Shown: in pieces, positions 1 through 9,400 of the stretch
How the letters are laid out: the number at the start of each line of letters is the position of its first letter
How positions within the stretch are numbered: position 1 is the first letter of the stretch
DNA from: Sphingopyxis italica
GTDB taxonomy: Bacteria > Pseudomonadota > Alphaproteobacteria > Sphingomonadales > Sphingomonadaceae
NCBI RefSeq assembly: GCF_011926545.1
Contig: NZ_JAATIT010000004.1
Location: forward strand, 186,001 to 250,000
Direction: 5' to 3'
Length of the DNA stretch: 64,000 nucleotides
The notes under the pieces: model-generated
Databases searched by the model: none
What the model saw: the letters and a program-made list of their open reading frames with translations, nothing else
Told to the model about the DNA's origin: nothing
Translations under genes and position numbers: made by a program

Positions 1-103
1 GTTCGAGCCGCAGGCCGATCAGCGTCGACAGGAAGCCGCTGCCCGCCATCATCACGAAAATCGCGACCAGCAGGCTTCGCACGGGCAGGATCGTTGCGAA
101 CAT
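1..103 (-). CDS. MFS transporter, N-terminal fragment
   Basis: Only the first 34 codons lie in the window, reading leftward off the edge. They begin MFATILPVRSLLVAIF and continue as one hydrophobic helix with a glycine-rich end (MMAGSGFLSTLIGLRLE), which looks like the first transmembrane segment of a major facilitator superfamily protein. It sits 20 bp downstream of ask on the same strand, so it probably belongs to the ectoine operon transcript. A role in export or uptake of a solute is inference from family and position; the substrate cannot be read from the fragment. Confidence 0.6.
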   Translation of the reverse strand, partial: MFATILPVRSLLVAIFVMMAGSGFLSTLIGLRLE

Positions 104-123
104 CGGCCGCGGCGGCCGCCGCG

Positions 124-1566
124 TCACGCGGCGCGCCGGCCCTCCGCGCGCGCGTCCGCATCCTCGACCAGCGCCTTGTGCAGCACGCGCACCGCGGCGT
201 CGAAGTCGCGGCTTTCGACGATGAACTGGACGTCGACGTTGCGAATCTGATGCTGCATCGCGATCATCGCGATGCCCGCATCGTCGAGCGCGCGCAGCGC
301 ATCGGGGACGAGCCCGGGGCGCGAAATATCGCTGCCGATCGCCGCCACCATCGCCACCGGCTGCGCCGAAATCGCCGCGTCGGGATAGGTTTTTTGCAGG
401 TCGGCGATCACGTTCTTCATCGCATCGGCGCTCGCCGACAGATAATGGGTGATCGTGTTCGCGTTCGACGATTTGCTGACGATCCAGACCCCGTGCCGCG
501 TCAGCGCGTCGAGGATCGCGGCGTCATAGCCCTTTATCCCGACCATATCCTGTTCGAAAAATTGCAGCGCCTGCATCTGGCGGATGCCGGTGACGATCTC
601 GACGCGCGGCACATCCGAAACATAATCTCCGGTCACCAGCGTGCCGCCATCCTCGCGGTCGAAGGTGTTGCGAACGCGCAGCGGAATGTCGGTCTGGCGC
701 AGGCCGCGCCCGGCGCCGGGATGGATCGCTTCCATGCCCAGGTTCGCAAGCTGATCGGCGACGTCGTAGTTGGTGCGGCCGATCTTGCGCGCCTTGTCTT
801 CGCCGACCAGTTTCGGATCGGCGCTCGACAGATGGAATTCCTTGTGGATGATCGCCTCGCGCGCGCCGGTGAGCACCGCGAGCCGCGAAAAGGTCATCTC
901 GGTATAGCCGCGCGCATAGCGGCGCACCATGCCGCCCTCGCACCCGGCATAGCCGGTGACGATGGGAAGCGTGGTCGCCAGGTCGATCGCGGCGAAGGCG
1001 TCGCCGATCCGCGCATCGAGGGTGCGGAGGTCATCCTGGTCCCACAAGGTCAGGTCGACGAAGCGGGCGTTCACGTCGCGGTCGCGGAGCAGCAGCGCGG
1101 TGCTGTGCGCGCTGTGCGCCTCGCCGATCCCGGCGAGCAACTCGCGCACCGTCATCAGCTGCTCCTTGACGCAGAAGCGGCCGTGCGCGCGCAGGCGCGC
1201 GAGGTCTTCGAGGCATGCGGCAACCGTGGCAATGCGGGTGTCGACGAAGGCGTCGGCCTCGTCGCGACTTTCGGGCCGCGCGAACATCGCCGCATTGCGT
1301 GTCTGCATGGCGCGGCGGACGTCTTCCATCGCCTCGCGCCAGCCGCCCGCGTCGTCGTCGGCGACGAAACGGCCATAGACGCCGGGCGCGCCGCTCTTCT
1401 TGTTCTCGAGCAGCAGGTCGGTCATCCCGCCATAGGCCGAGACGACGAAAATGCGATTGTAGAGGTCGGCGCCCGCGCGCCCCGCGATCAGCACATTGTC
1501 GAACAATGTCGCAGTGGCTGCCATCGACGTGCCGCCGATCTTTTCGACGCTGTGACGTCCGCTCAT
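124..1566 (-). CDS. ask: Ectoine-specific aspartate kinase (Ask_Ect)
   Basis: A 480-residue aspartokinase that phosphorylates aspartate to feed L-aspartate-semialdehyde into ectoine synthesis. The N-terminus carries the kinase start VEKIGGTSM (about 8-16), and the amino-acid kinase fold continues to about residue 320 with IHKEFHLSSADPKLVGE in the middle. The C-terminus has tandem ACT-like segments (about 330-465). Its start overlaps the end of ectD by 4 bp (ATGA), so translation is probably coupled. Operon-dedicated aspartokinases of the Ask_Ect type are known from other ectoine producers and are thought to escape normal feedback control; whether this one does cannot be read here. Confidence 0.93.
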   Translation of the reverse strand: MSGRHSVEKIGGTSMAATATLFDNVLIAGRAGADLYNRIFVVSAYGGMTDLLLENKKSGAPGVYGRFVADDDAGGWREAMEDVRRAMQTRNAAMFARPESRDEADAFVDTRIATVAACLEDLARLRAHGRFCVKEQLMTVRELLAGIGEAHSAHSTALLLRDRDVNARFVDLTLWDQDDLRTLDARIGDAFAAIDLATTLPIVTGYAGCEGGMVRRYARGYTEMTFSRLAVLTGAREAIIHKEFHLSSADPKLVGEDKARKIGRTNYDVADQLANLGMEAIHPGAGRGLRQTDIPLRVRNTFDREDGGTLVTGDYVSDVPRVEIVTGIRQMQALQFFEQDMVGIKGYDAAILDALTRHGVWIVSKSSNANTITHYLSASADAMKNVIADLQKTYPDAAISAQPVAMVAAIGSDISRPGLVPDALRALDDAGIAMIAMQHQIRNVDVQFIVESRDFDAAVRVLHKALVEDADARAEGRRAA

Positions 1567-2483
1567 GCCGCCACCGCCTCGAACAGCGGGCCGCGCTCGA
1601 CGGTCAGCGGTTCGGGATCGCCGCGATGCGCGAGGAACCAGGGGCGCGGCTTGTCGACGCCGAACGGTTTTTCGAGCCGATTGGCGACCGCATTATAGAC
1701 GAGGAAGGCGTTGGCGCGCGGGAAGGGCGTGATGTTGCCGTTCGACCCGTGCATCAGGTTGCAGTCGAACAGGATCACCGTCCCCGGCTTGCCGGTCGGC
1801 GCGACGATGCCGTGCTTGTGCGCGAGTTCGGCGAGGCTTTCCTCGTCGGGGACGCCATATTCCTGTTTCTTGAGCGAGCTCAGATAATGGTCGTCGGGGG
1901 TTTCGCCGACGCACGTCAGATAGGTGCGGTGCGATCCCGGGATGACCATGAGCGGGCCGTTGTGCGGGGTGTTCTCGGCGAGCAGCACCGACATCGACAG
2001 CGCGCGCATCCGCGGCATGCCATCCTCGACATGCCAGGTCTCGAAATCGCTGTGCCAATAGAATTCGCGGCCCTTGAACCCGGGTTTATAGTTGAGCCGC
2101 GACTGGTGGATATAGACTTCGTCGTCGAGCAGGAAGCGCGCGACATCGGCCAGCCGCGCGTCGGCGGCGAGCCGCGCCATCACGGGGCTCTGCGCGTGAA
2201 TCTCGAAGATCGAACGGATTTCCCGGCTTTGCGGCTCGGTGACGATCGTCTCGCCGTCGAGCGCGGCCGGATCGGCGAGCAGCGTGCCCGCGGCCTTTTG
2301 CAGGAACGCGACTTCGTCGGCCGAGAAGATGTCCTCGAGGACGATATAGCCGTCGCGGTCGAACTGCGCCGCCTGGGCCGGGCTGATCGGCGCGTCATTG
2401 CTCCATTCGCTATGGACGACGGGATCCTGCCGCGGCCGCATTTCGGCTTCGGCGGCGTGGCGCGAGGGGTAGAGGTCTTGCAT
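1563..2483 (-). CDS. ectD: Ectoine 5-hydroxylase
   Basis: A 306-residue non-haem Fe(II)/2-oxoglutarate dioxygenase that converts ectoine to 5-hydroxyectoine. The EctD signature FYWHSDFETWHVEDGMP spans 141-157 and supplies H144 and D146; the third ligand is H245 in LFDCNLMHGSNGN. These positions agree with the numbering I recall for the Sphingopyxis alaskensis enzyme, which is the strongest single taxonomic pointer in the window. The start is preceded by an AGGGAG ribosome-binding site. It lies 31 bp after ectC and overlaps ask, within the ectABCD-ask operon. Confidence 0.97.
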   Translation of the reverse strand: MQDLYPSRHAAEAEMRPRQDPVVHSEWSNDAPISPAQAAQFDRDGYIVLEDIFSADEVAFLQKAAGTLLADPAALDGETIVTEPQSREIRSIFEIHAQSPVMARLAADARLADVARFLLDDEVYIHQSRLNYKPGFKGREFYWHSDFETWHVEDGMPRMRALSMSVLLAENTPHNGPLMVIPGSHRTYLTCVGETPDDHYLSSLKKQEYGVPDEESLAELAHKHGIVAPTGKPGTVILFDCNLMHGSNGNITPFPRANAFLVYNAVANRLEKPFGVDKPRPWFLAHRGDPEPLTVERGPLFEAVAA

Positions 2484-2514
2484 CGGACGTCTCCCTTTCT
2501 TGTTTTGCTGAATG

Positions 2515-2916
2515 TCAGTCGGCGACGACGAGCTCGGCGTCGGCCGGATAGGCGCCCGTTTCGTCGTGCACTTCCTTGCCGGTCACCGGCGGATTGAAGG
2601 CGCAGGCCGTCAGAATATCGGTTTCGGGCCGCACGATATGTCGGTCATGGGCATTGAGCGCATACATCACGCCGGGTTCCAGCCGGTGGATTTCGCCCGT
2701 TCCCAGATCCTCGATGGTGCCAGTGCCCTTGAGCACGAAGACGGCTTCGAGATGGTTCTGATAGTGCATCTTGAGCTCGGTGCCGGCGAACATGGTGGTG
2801 ACGTGGAAGGAAAAGCCCATGCCATCGTCCTTGAGCAGCATGCGGGCGCTGGCCCAGCCGTCCGAGCGGACGTTACGGTCGGATTTGCGGATTTCGTTGA
2901 GGTGGCGAACGATCAT
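2515..2916 (-). CDS. ectC: L-ectoine synthase
   Basis: A 133-residue cupin that cyclises N-gamma-acetyl-2,4-diaminobutyrate to ectoine. The sequence starts MIVRHLNEI, typical of the family. E57 (in [14 protein letters not shown]), Y85 and H93 (in [10 protein letters not shown]) match the three metal-binding positions described for EctC. The start has a strong AGGAG upstream. It lies 16 bp after ectB and 31 bp before ectD on the same strand. Length is normal for the family, and nothing appears missing. Confidence 0.97.
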   Translation of the reverse strand: MIVRHLNEIRKSDRNVRSDGWASARMLLKDDGMGFSFHVTTMFAGTELKMHYQNHLEAVFVLKGTGTIEDLGTGEIHRLEPGVMYALNAHDRHIVRPETDILTACAFNPPVTGKEVHDETGAYPADAELVVAD

Positions 2917-2932
2917 GTGAATGTCTCCTGTA

Positions 2933-4237
2933 TCATTCGGCGGCGACGGCGTAGTCGGCGGCCATCGCGTCCCGGATCTTGGTTTCGAGAATGTCGAGGC
3001 CGGCGCCGAGGACGGCGTCGTCGATCACGAGCGGGGCGAGCACCTTGATCACCTCGTCATAGGCGCCGCTCGTTTCGATGATCAGCCCGGCGTCGAAGCA
3101 GGCGGCGGTCACGGTCGCGGCAAGCTCGCCCGACCCGACATTGACGCCGCGCATCATGCCGCGGCCGCGCACCTCGAAGCCATGGTCGGCGGCGATGCGG
3201 GCGAGCCGCGTTTCGAGCAGGTCGCCGCGCCGCTTGACGTCGCGCTGGAAATCGCCGCCGCTCCAGAAATGCTTGAGCGCGGCGGTTGCGGTGACGAACG
3301 CATGGTTGTTGCCGCGGAAGGTGCCGTTATGCTCACCCGGCGACCATTGGTCGAGTTCGGGGCGCAGCAAGGTCAGCGCAAAGGGCAGGCCCATGCCCGA
3401 CAGCGATTTCGCCAGCGTCACGATGTCGGGGGTGAAGCCCATATCCTCGAAGCTGAAGAAGCCGCCGGTGCGGCCGCAGCCGGCCTGGATGTCGTCGACG
3501 ATCAGCAGCGCGCCATGCGCTTTCGCAATGTCGGCGATCCGGCGCAGCCATTCGGGCGATGCGGCGTTGAGCCCGCCTTCGCCCTGCACGGTCTCGACGA
3601 GGATCGCCGCGGGGGCGTCGAGCCCGCTCGACGGATCGGCGAGCCGCTGTTCGAGCAGGTCGGCGGTGTCGACATCGGCGCCGTAATAGCCATCGTAAGG
3701 CTCGTGCGCGACGTGGCTCAATGGCACGCCCGCGCCGCCGCGCTTCGCGGCATTGCCGGTGCAGGCGAGCGCGCCGAGCGTCATGCCGTGAAATCCGTTG
3801 GTGAAGGCGATCACCATTTCGCGGCCCGTGACCTTGCGCGCGAGCTTGATCGCGGCTTCGACGGCGTTGGTGCCCGTCGGGCCGGTGAACATCACGCGAT
3901 GGTCGAGCCCGCGCGGCTTCAGGATCAGCTCCTCGAAGGTGGCGAGGAAATCCTGCTTGGCATCGGTGTGGAGGTCGAGCCCGTGCGCGATGCCGTCGGC
4001 GGCGATATAATCGAGCAGCGCCTGCTTCAATATCGGGTGGTTGTGGCCATAGTTGAGCGTCGAGCAGCCCGACAGGAAGTCGAGGTAACGCCCGCCCTGG
4101 CCATCGTGCATCCACACGCCTTCCGCCTTGCCGAACTGGCGCGGCATCGAGCGGGAATAGCTGCGCACCGCCGATTCGCGGCGCTCATAGATCGTCCTGT
4201 CCGGAATCGCGCCGGACGGCTCGGGGGTCGTAATCAT
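2933..4237 (-). CDS. ectB: L-2,4-diaminobutyrate aminotransferase (ectoine pathway)
   Basis: A 434-residue class-III PLP aminotransferase that makes 2,4-diaminobutyrate from aspartate semialdehyde with glutamate as donor. Recognisable parts are the PLP-phosphate loop [13 protein letters not shown], the [11 protein letters not shown] stretch, and the Schiff-base lysine in [12 protein letters not shown]. The gap after ectA is only 4 bp, and the AGGGA ribosome-binding site of ectB is formed by the last codons and stop of ectA (CAG GGA TAG). Translation of the two is therefore likely coupled. Confidence 0.96.
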   Translation of the reverse strand: MITTPEPSGAIPDRTIYERRESAVRSYSRSMPRQFGKAEGVWMHDGQGGRYLDFLSGCSTLNYGHNHPILKQALLDYIAADGIAHGLDLHTDAKQDFLATFEELILKPRGLDHRVMFTGPTGTNAVEAAIKLARKVTGREMVIAFTNGFHGMTLGALACTGNAAKRGGAGVPLSHVAHEPYDGYYGADVDTADLLEQRLADPSSGLDAPAAILVETVQGEGGLNAASPEWLRRIADIAKAHGALLIVDDIQAGCGRTGGFFSFEDMGFTPDIVTLAKSLSGMGLPFALTLLRPELDQWSPGEHNGTFRGNNHAFVTATAALKHFWSGGDFQRDVKRRGDLLETRLARIAADHGFEVRGRGMMRGVNVGSGELAATVTAACFDAGLIIETSGAYDEVIKVLAPLVIDDAVLGAGLDILETKIRDAMAADYAVAAE

Positions 4238-4241
4238 GTGT

Positions 4242-4793
4242 CTATCCCTGTTCTGCGTCTATCTTCATGCGGTCGAGCGGCCCGATGCGGGCCAGATATT
4301 CGGTGGCGTGGGCGCCCGCGAAATGAGTCTCGCGTTCGAACAGCGCGCTGCGTTCAAGCTCGGCATTCCATTTGCGGGCAAGGCTGCGGAACAGTCCCCA
4401 CGAGGCCTGATTGTCGGCGGTGATCGTCGTGATCATGTGCGTCACGCCGTCCTGAGCCGGCCTCGTGAGCAGATCGGCGATCATGCGGCTGGCGAGTTGC
4501 TTCCCGCGCCCCTCGGTGGAGACGGCGACCTGCCACACGAAAAAGGCTGCCGGATCCGACGGTGGGCGATAGCCCGACACCCAGCCGACGATCCGCCCCG
4601 CCTTCTCGGCGATGACGCAATGGTCGGCGAAATGTTCGCACTGGAGCAGGTTGCAATAGCGGGAATTGCGGTCGAGCGGCGGACACGCCGCGATCAAGGC
4701 GGTGATCGCCGGTCCGTCGGCCGCGATCGGCCGGCGGAAGCCTATGTCGGCTTCGGGCGCCGCAATCGCGTCGAAATCTTTCGCTGGAGGCAA
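4242..4793 (-). CDS. ectA: L-2,4-diaminobutyrate N-gamma-acetyltransferase
   Basis: A 183-residue GNAT-fold acetyltransferase, first gene of the operon. EctA hallmarks are the early segment FRRPIAADGPAI, the central RNSRYCNLLQCEHFADHC, and the acetyl-CoA loop around TEGRGKQLASRMI. The start chosen is TTG at 4793: the reading frame is closed by a TGA about 13 codons upstream, no ATG or GTG lies between, and a GAAGAG sits just before the TTG. A rare start codon on the first gene could limit output. The frame is also the natural length for EctA. Confidence 0.92.
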   Translation of the reverse strand: MPPAKDFDAIAAPEADIGFRRPIAADGPAITALIAACPPLDRNSRYCNLLQCEHFADHCVIAEKAGRIVGWVSGYRPPSDPAAFFVWQVAVSTEGRGKQLASRMIADLLTRPAQDGVTHMITTITADNQASWGLFRSLARKWNAELERSALFERETHFAGAHATEYLARIGPLDRMKIDAEQG

Positions 4794-4835
4794 TGACTCT
4801 TCGTCTTTTTGCCGATCTAGTATCTTTCATCTCCT

Positions 4836-4847
4836 GAAATAAATTTC
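4836..4847. promoter_or_regulatory. Inverted repeat in the ectA leader (possible EctR operator)
   Basis: GAAAT-AA-ATTTC is a perfect 5-bp inverted repeat lying between the candidate ectA promoter and the ectA start. It uses the same GAAAT/ATTTC half-site as the repeat at 4929-4947, so both may bind the divergent MarR-type regulator. This is inference from shared sequence and position. Confidence 0.4.
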
Positions 4848-4884
4848 GGATTTTGGCGGCCCGTCGAGGCCGCAGTTCGCGCAA

Positions 4885-4912
4885 AATATAAGGATTGAAG
4901 CCAATCGCGCAA
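4885..4912 (-). promoter_or_regulatory. Candidate ectA promoter
   Basis: Reading the minus strand, a -35-like TTGCGC (4912-4907) is followed after 16 bp by TATATT (4890-4885), five of six matches to the sigma-70 -10 consensus. It points at ectA with a leader of roughly 85 nt. Prediction by eye only. Confidence 0.45.
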
Positions 4913-4928
4913 CCCGCTACCGTAATTT

Positions 4929-4947
4929 TATTTCATATATCGAAATA
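4929..4947. promoter_or_regulatory. Inverted repeat near the regulator promoter (possible EctR operator)
   Basis: TATTTC-N7-GAAATA is a perfect 6-bp inverted repeat in a strikingly AT-rich patch (about 4923-4953) of an otherwise GC-rich sequence. It is upstream of the ectA -35 region and about 40 bp before the regulator start, a position suited to autoregulation and control of both directions. Confidence 0.45.
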
Positions 4948-4985
4948 TATAACATGCCTGCGTCACGGGTGGGCGATCGGGGATA

Positions 4986-5504
4986 ATGCGTTGGCGCGCG
5001 CTTGCCGGGCCGCTAATGAAGGCCATGGAATCCGAGATTGCGAATGCGACGTTAAAAGCCTTGCGGCGCGTTCTGCGCGCGACCGACGGCGGCACCCGCC
5101 GGCTTGCCGCGGCGACGGGGCTGACGCCGTCGCAATTGCTGGTGCTGCGCGAAATCGATACGGGCGAGGCGGTGACCCCGGGCCTGATCGCGCGGCGGTT
5201 GCAGTTCAGCCATGCGACGATCACGGCGATCGTCGACCGTCTCGTCGCGCTCGATCTCGCGTCGCGGTCGCGGAGTGACCAGGACAAGCGCCGCGTACTT
5301 CTGGAGGCGACGGCGAAGGGGCGGCGCTGCCTCGCCGAAGCGCCCGACATGTTGCAGGAAATATTCGCCGACCGCTTTGCCGCGCTCCCCGCATGGGAAC
5401 AGGCGATGCTGCTCGCGGGCACCGAACGCCTGGCCGACCTGCTCGGCGCGGGCGACATGGATGCCGCGCCGTTGCTCGATGCGGGGGCGATCGATCGGGC
5501 TTAG
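4986..5504 (+). CDS. ectR: MarR-family regulator of the ectoine operon (EctR-like)
   Basis: A winged-helix MarR protein of up to 172 residues. The DNA-binding core is LTPSQLLVLREI, then GLIARRLQFSHATITAIVDRL (recognition helix) and the wing SRSRSDQDKRRVLLEATAKG. It is divergent from ectA across a 192-bp gap with two related inverted repeats, the usual arrangement for EctR in other ectoine producers. Start choice is uncertain: ATG at 4986 is used here (GGGGAT just upstream), but ATGs at 5016 and 5025 would give a start closer to typical MarR length. Whether it represses in response to osmolarity cannot be seen from sequence. Confidence 0.82.
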   Translation: MRWRALAGPLMKAMESEIANATLKALRRVLRATDGGTRRLAAATGLTPSQLLVLREIDTGEAVTPGLIARRLQFSHATITAIVDRLVALDLASRSRSDQDKRRVLLEATAKGRRCLAEAPDMLQEIFADRFAALPAWEQAMLLAGTERLADLLGAGDMDAAPLLDAGAIDRA

Positions 5505-5507
5505 GAC

Positions 5508-5996
5508 CTAGGAGAAGGTCAGCGACGCGAGCGCGACGATGAAGAGCAGGATCACTGCGCTGAACAGCGCCGTCAGCGCGGTGAACAGGACCGCGCTCGA
5601 ACGACGGCGCGGATAGAGTTCCCCGAAATCGACCGCCGCCGTCGCGTCCGCATCGTCGCCCGCGGCGTCGTCATGCGACGCCTTGAGCAGCGCGGCGCTG
5701 ATCGCGCTCGCCGGGACGGGCGCCAGAAACTCGCACCCGAAACGCCGGCCGTCCGCGCGAACGACGCGCGCCGGGGCGGCGCCCAGCTCGGGCAGGACGA
5801 GCAGAAAGGTTTCACCGAGCGAGAAGGCGGCATCGGTCTCGATCAAAAGGCCCGTTCGCGACAGGTTCCGGATGACGACCGCGACCTCGGTCGTCGCCGA
5901 ACGCGCCGCGACGTCAAGCCGCAAGGTGCGCCGCCGCATCCGCCTGCGGTCGGCGGTCAGGGCGGGTTCCGCGATATGGGCGAGCAGCGATCTCAC
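5508..5996 (-). CDS. PilZ-domain protein with C-terminal membrane helix
   Basis: About 162 residues from a GTG start at 5996, chosen because AAAGGAGA lies at proper distance; the open frame continues upstream to 6128 without a better site. The PilZ c-di-GMP signature is present: an arginine cluster with R22-x3-R26, then N44-L-S46-R-T-G49, matching (D/N)xSxxG. A hydrophobic helix ends the protein (about 134-160), suggesting an inner-membrane anchor. It is divergent from the giant adhesin gene, and the two upstream regions share one intergenic space. A role in c-di-GMP control of adhesion is inference. Confidence 0.8.
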   Translation of the reverse strand: MRSLLAHIAEPALTADRRRMRRRTLRLDVAARSATTEVAVVIRNLSRTGLLIETDAAFSLGETFLLVLPELGAAPARVVRADGRRFGCEFLAPVPASAISAALLKASHDDAAGDDADATAAVDFGELYPRRRSSAVLFTALTALFSAVILLFIVALASLTFS

Positions 5997-6485
5997 CACC
6001 GTCTCCTTTGGCGAACAGCTATCGCGCGGCAAGCTTAATATTGCCTTGTCGCCGGCCCGGTCGCCGGATCGAATGCGTAAAAACCCGGTCGGCACGGGCG
6101 TCCAAAGGAGCCCCTCGCGACTAAACAATTAAACGGATTTGCCCTCGCCGACCGCTGGGGGTTGCGACGAGCCGTTGCATCTTGTGGACCGAATCGGGAC
6201 GCAATCGGGCGGGTAGCGAGCCCGGCGCCGCTTCGGCAAGATATTGCATCTTATTGAATAGTAACCCTCTTCTGCTCTGAAATGTCGCATGGGGATGGCG
6301 AAGGTCAAGTCCAAGACCGGCTTTCCTAAAAAATTGTTAACGCGCTTGCGGAGTCTCGAGATTCCATGCTCTCCTGATGGGTGGGGAAGGTCCGAGTCGC
6401 TCGGACAGTGGGTCGCACTGACATTGGTGGAAATTTTGCTGTGCCGTTTTCGCGGCAGGGCGAGGTGCGTGCGAGGGAAACAGAC
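5997..6485. other. Divergent intergenic region upstream of the adhesin
   Basis: About 490 bp between the PilZ start and the adhesin start, containing the promoters of both. A 7-bp perfect inverted repeat, GTCCGAG-TCG-CTCGGAC, lies at 6390-6406, 80 bp before the adhesin start, and could form a leader hairpin or bind a regulator. An AT-rich TAAAAAATTGTTAAC patch is near 6328-6342. I could not assign a confident -10/-35 pair. Short open frames here look like non-coding shadows. Confidence 0.4.
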
Positions 6486-9400
6486 ATGGATGCTTTCGAC
6501 AATCCGGTCCGCGACGGAATCATTGGTCCTCAACATGACGGCGCATCGGCCGATCAGACGAACAAGGCCGCGCCGGACAGCGATTTCCTGGCGGCCGCCG
6601 CGTATGTCACCGCCACCGCATCCGCCTTGCCGCTCGCGATCCAGGCGATCCTCGTTCCCGACGCGAGCGGACGCATCGTCCTGCCCGCGGGCGCGTCGAT
6701 CGACGACGTCAGCGTATCGGGCGCCGACCTGATCGTCACGCTGCCGAACGGCCAGGTGCTGATCATCCCGAACGGCGCGGTCGATATTCCCTCGATCGTC
6801 ATCGACGGTGATACGGTGCCCGCCAGCACCGTCGCGCAGCTGCTCGACAATCTCGGCGAGCTCAATCCCGAAGCCGGCGTTCGCAGCTCGGGCGGCAATT
6901 TCGCCGACCCCGAAGGGCCGATCCAGGACGCCTATGCGCTCGGCGACCTCCTGCCCTACACCGAACTCGCCTTTTCGCAGCCCGAAGACCGCGAGCTGTT
7001 GCCCGCCATCCCCGATGACGAACCCGAGGTGGTCATCCTTACCCCCGACCAGCCCGCCGGGGCCGCGGCCGCCACCGCGAGCGTCGACGAGGCGGGGCTT
7101 CCGGTGCGCGAGGGTGAACCCGCGGGCAGCGACAGCGCCGCGAACAGCGAAACCACGACCGGATCGATCGTCTATGATGCGTCCGACGGCCTCGATGCGA
7201 TCACGATCAACGGCACCGCGATCACCGCGGTCGGCCAGGTCATCGCGACGCCGCTCGGCCAGCTGACGATCACCAGCCTGACGCCGGGCCAGGTCGGTTA
7301 CAGCTATACGCTCGCCGACAACAGCGATGCGAACGCCGATCCGACCGACGTCTTCACGGTCGTCGTCACCGACCGCGACGGCGACACCGCGACCGCGACT
7401 TTGACGATCGACGTCATCGACGACGTCCCGACCGCGCGCGCCGACACCGACGCGGTGCCGGCGGGCAGCTTTGCGCCCGAGGCGGGCAATGTGCTGACCG
7501 GTGCGGGGACGACGAGCGGCGCGGCGGGCGCCGACACGCCGGGCGCCGACGACGCGGCACTGACGGGCATTCGCGGCGCGGACGGCGAAGGCGGCTTTGC
7601 GGCGCCCGGCACGGTGCAGGGCCAATATGGCGCGCTGACGATCGGCGCCGACGGCGGCTATTCCTACGTCCGCGATCCGGGGACGCCGGGCGGGGTCGAC
7701 GACGTTTTCACCTATCAGATTACCGACGGCGACGGCGATACTTCGACGGCGACCCTGACCATCCGTATCGCCGACGCACCGACCGTCATCACCTTCGTCC
7801 CGGGCGAAGGTGATGACGGCACCATCGTATACGAAGCCGACCTGCCGGGCCGCGATGGCGAGACCCCGGGTTCGGCCTTCGGGGGCGGTGGAGGTGGTGG
7901 CGCTTCGACCAGCGGTACCATCACCTTCACTGCGGTCGACGGCGTCGGCAGCGTCGCGATCGGCGGCACGACGCTGAACCCCGGCGCGCTGCCGCAGACG
8001 ATTTCGAGCGACGCGACCGGAACGCTCGTCGTCACCGGCTATAGCTTCGATCCCGCGACGGGCGAGGGATCGGTCACCTATGTCTATACGCTGATCGACA
8101 ACACGCTCGACGGCGACGGCACGACGGTCAGCTTCGACCTCATCATCACCGACGCCGACGGCGATGCGGCGTCGGATACGCTCGACATTATGATCGTCGA
8201 CGACGCGCCGACCGCGCGCGCCGACAGCGACAGCGTGGCTGAAGACGGCGCGGCGACCGCTGACGGCAATGTTCTGATGGGCTTGGGTGGCGGCGACGCC
8301 AATGCGACCGACGGCGTCGCCGACACTCAAGGCGCCGACGGCGCGGTCGTGACCGGCGTGGCCGGCGGCAGCGTCGGCGAACCGCTCGCCGGCGCCTATG
8401 GGGTGCTGACGCTGAACGGCGACGGCAGCTACAGCTATGTCCTCGATAACGCATCGCAGCCGGTGCAGGGCCTCTCCGCCGGCGAGGTGCTGACCGAGAT
8501 CTTCACCTACACGATCACCGACGGCGACGGCGACACGTCGGCGACGACGCTGACGATCACCATCAACGGCACCGACGACGGTGTGACGGTCGACGGCCTC
8601 GACGCCGAGGGCGCCGAACTGACGGTCGATGAGGATGATCTTGGCGATGGTTCCTCGCCCGATGCCGCCGCGCTGACGCAGGACGGCAGTTTCAACATTT
8701 CGACCCCCGACGGCCTCGGCAATGTGACCGTCGGCGGCGTGCCGGTCGTGACCAACGGCGTGTTCGCGCCCGCGACGGTGCCCAGTCCGCTCGGGACGGT
8801 CAACGTCACCGGCTTCACCCCCGTCACCGGCGCGGATGGTTCGGTCGTGGGCGGCACCTTCACCTATGAATATATACTCGCCGACAACACGCTGACGCAT
8901 GGGGCGGCCGGCGAGGACAGCGTCACCGACAGCTTCGACGTCCTCGTCACTGACAGCGACGGATCGAGCGCGAACGCCAGCCTCGACGTGCGGATCATCG
9001 ACGATGTCCCGACCGCGCGCGACGATGCCGATAGCGTGACCGAAGATGGCGCGGCGACGGCCGACGGCAATGTGTTGACAGGCTTGGGTGGCGGCGACGC
9101 CAATGCGACCGACGGCGTCGCCGACACTCAAGGCGCCGACGGCGCGAGCGTGACCGCGGTCACGGGCGGCACGATCGGCGCCGCCTTCGCAACGACCTAT
9201 GGCACGCTGACGCTGAACGCCGACGGCAGCTACAGCTACGTCCTCGATAATGCGGCGCAGGCGGTGCAGGGCCTTTCGGCGGGCGAGGTGCTGACCGACA
9301 GCGTCACCTATACGATCACCGACGGCGATGGCGATACGGCCACCGCGACGCTGACGATCACCATCAACGGCGCCGACGACGGCGTGACGATCGAGGGTCT

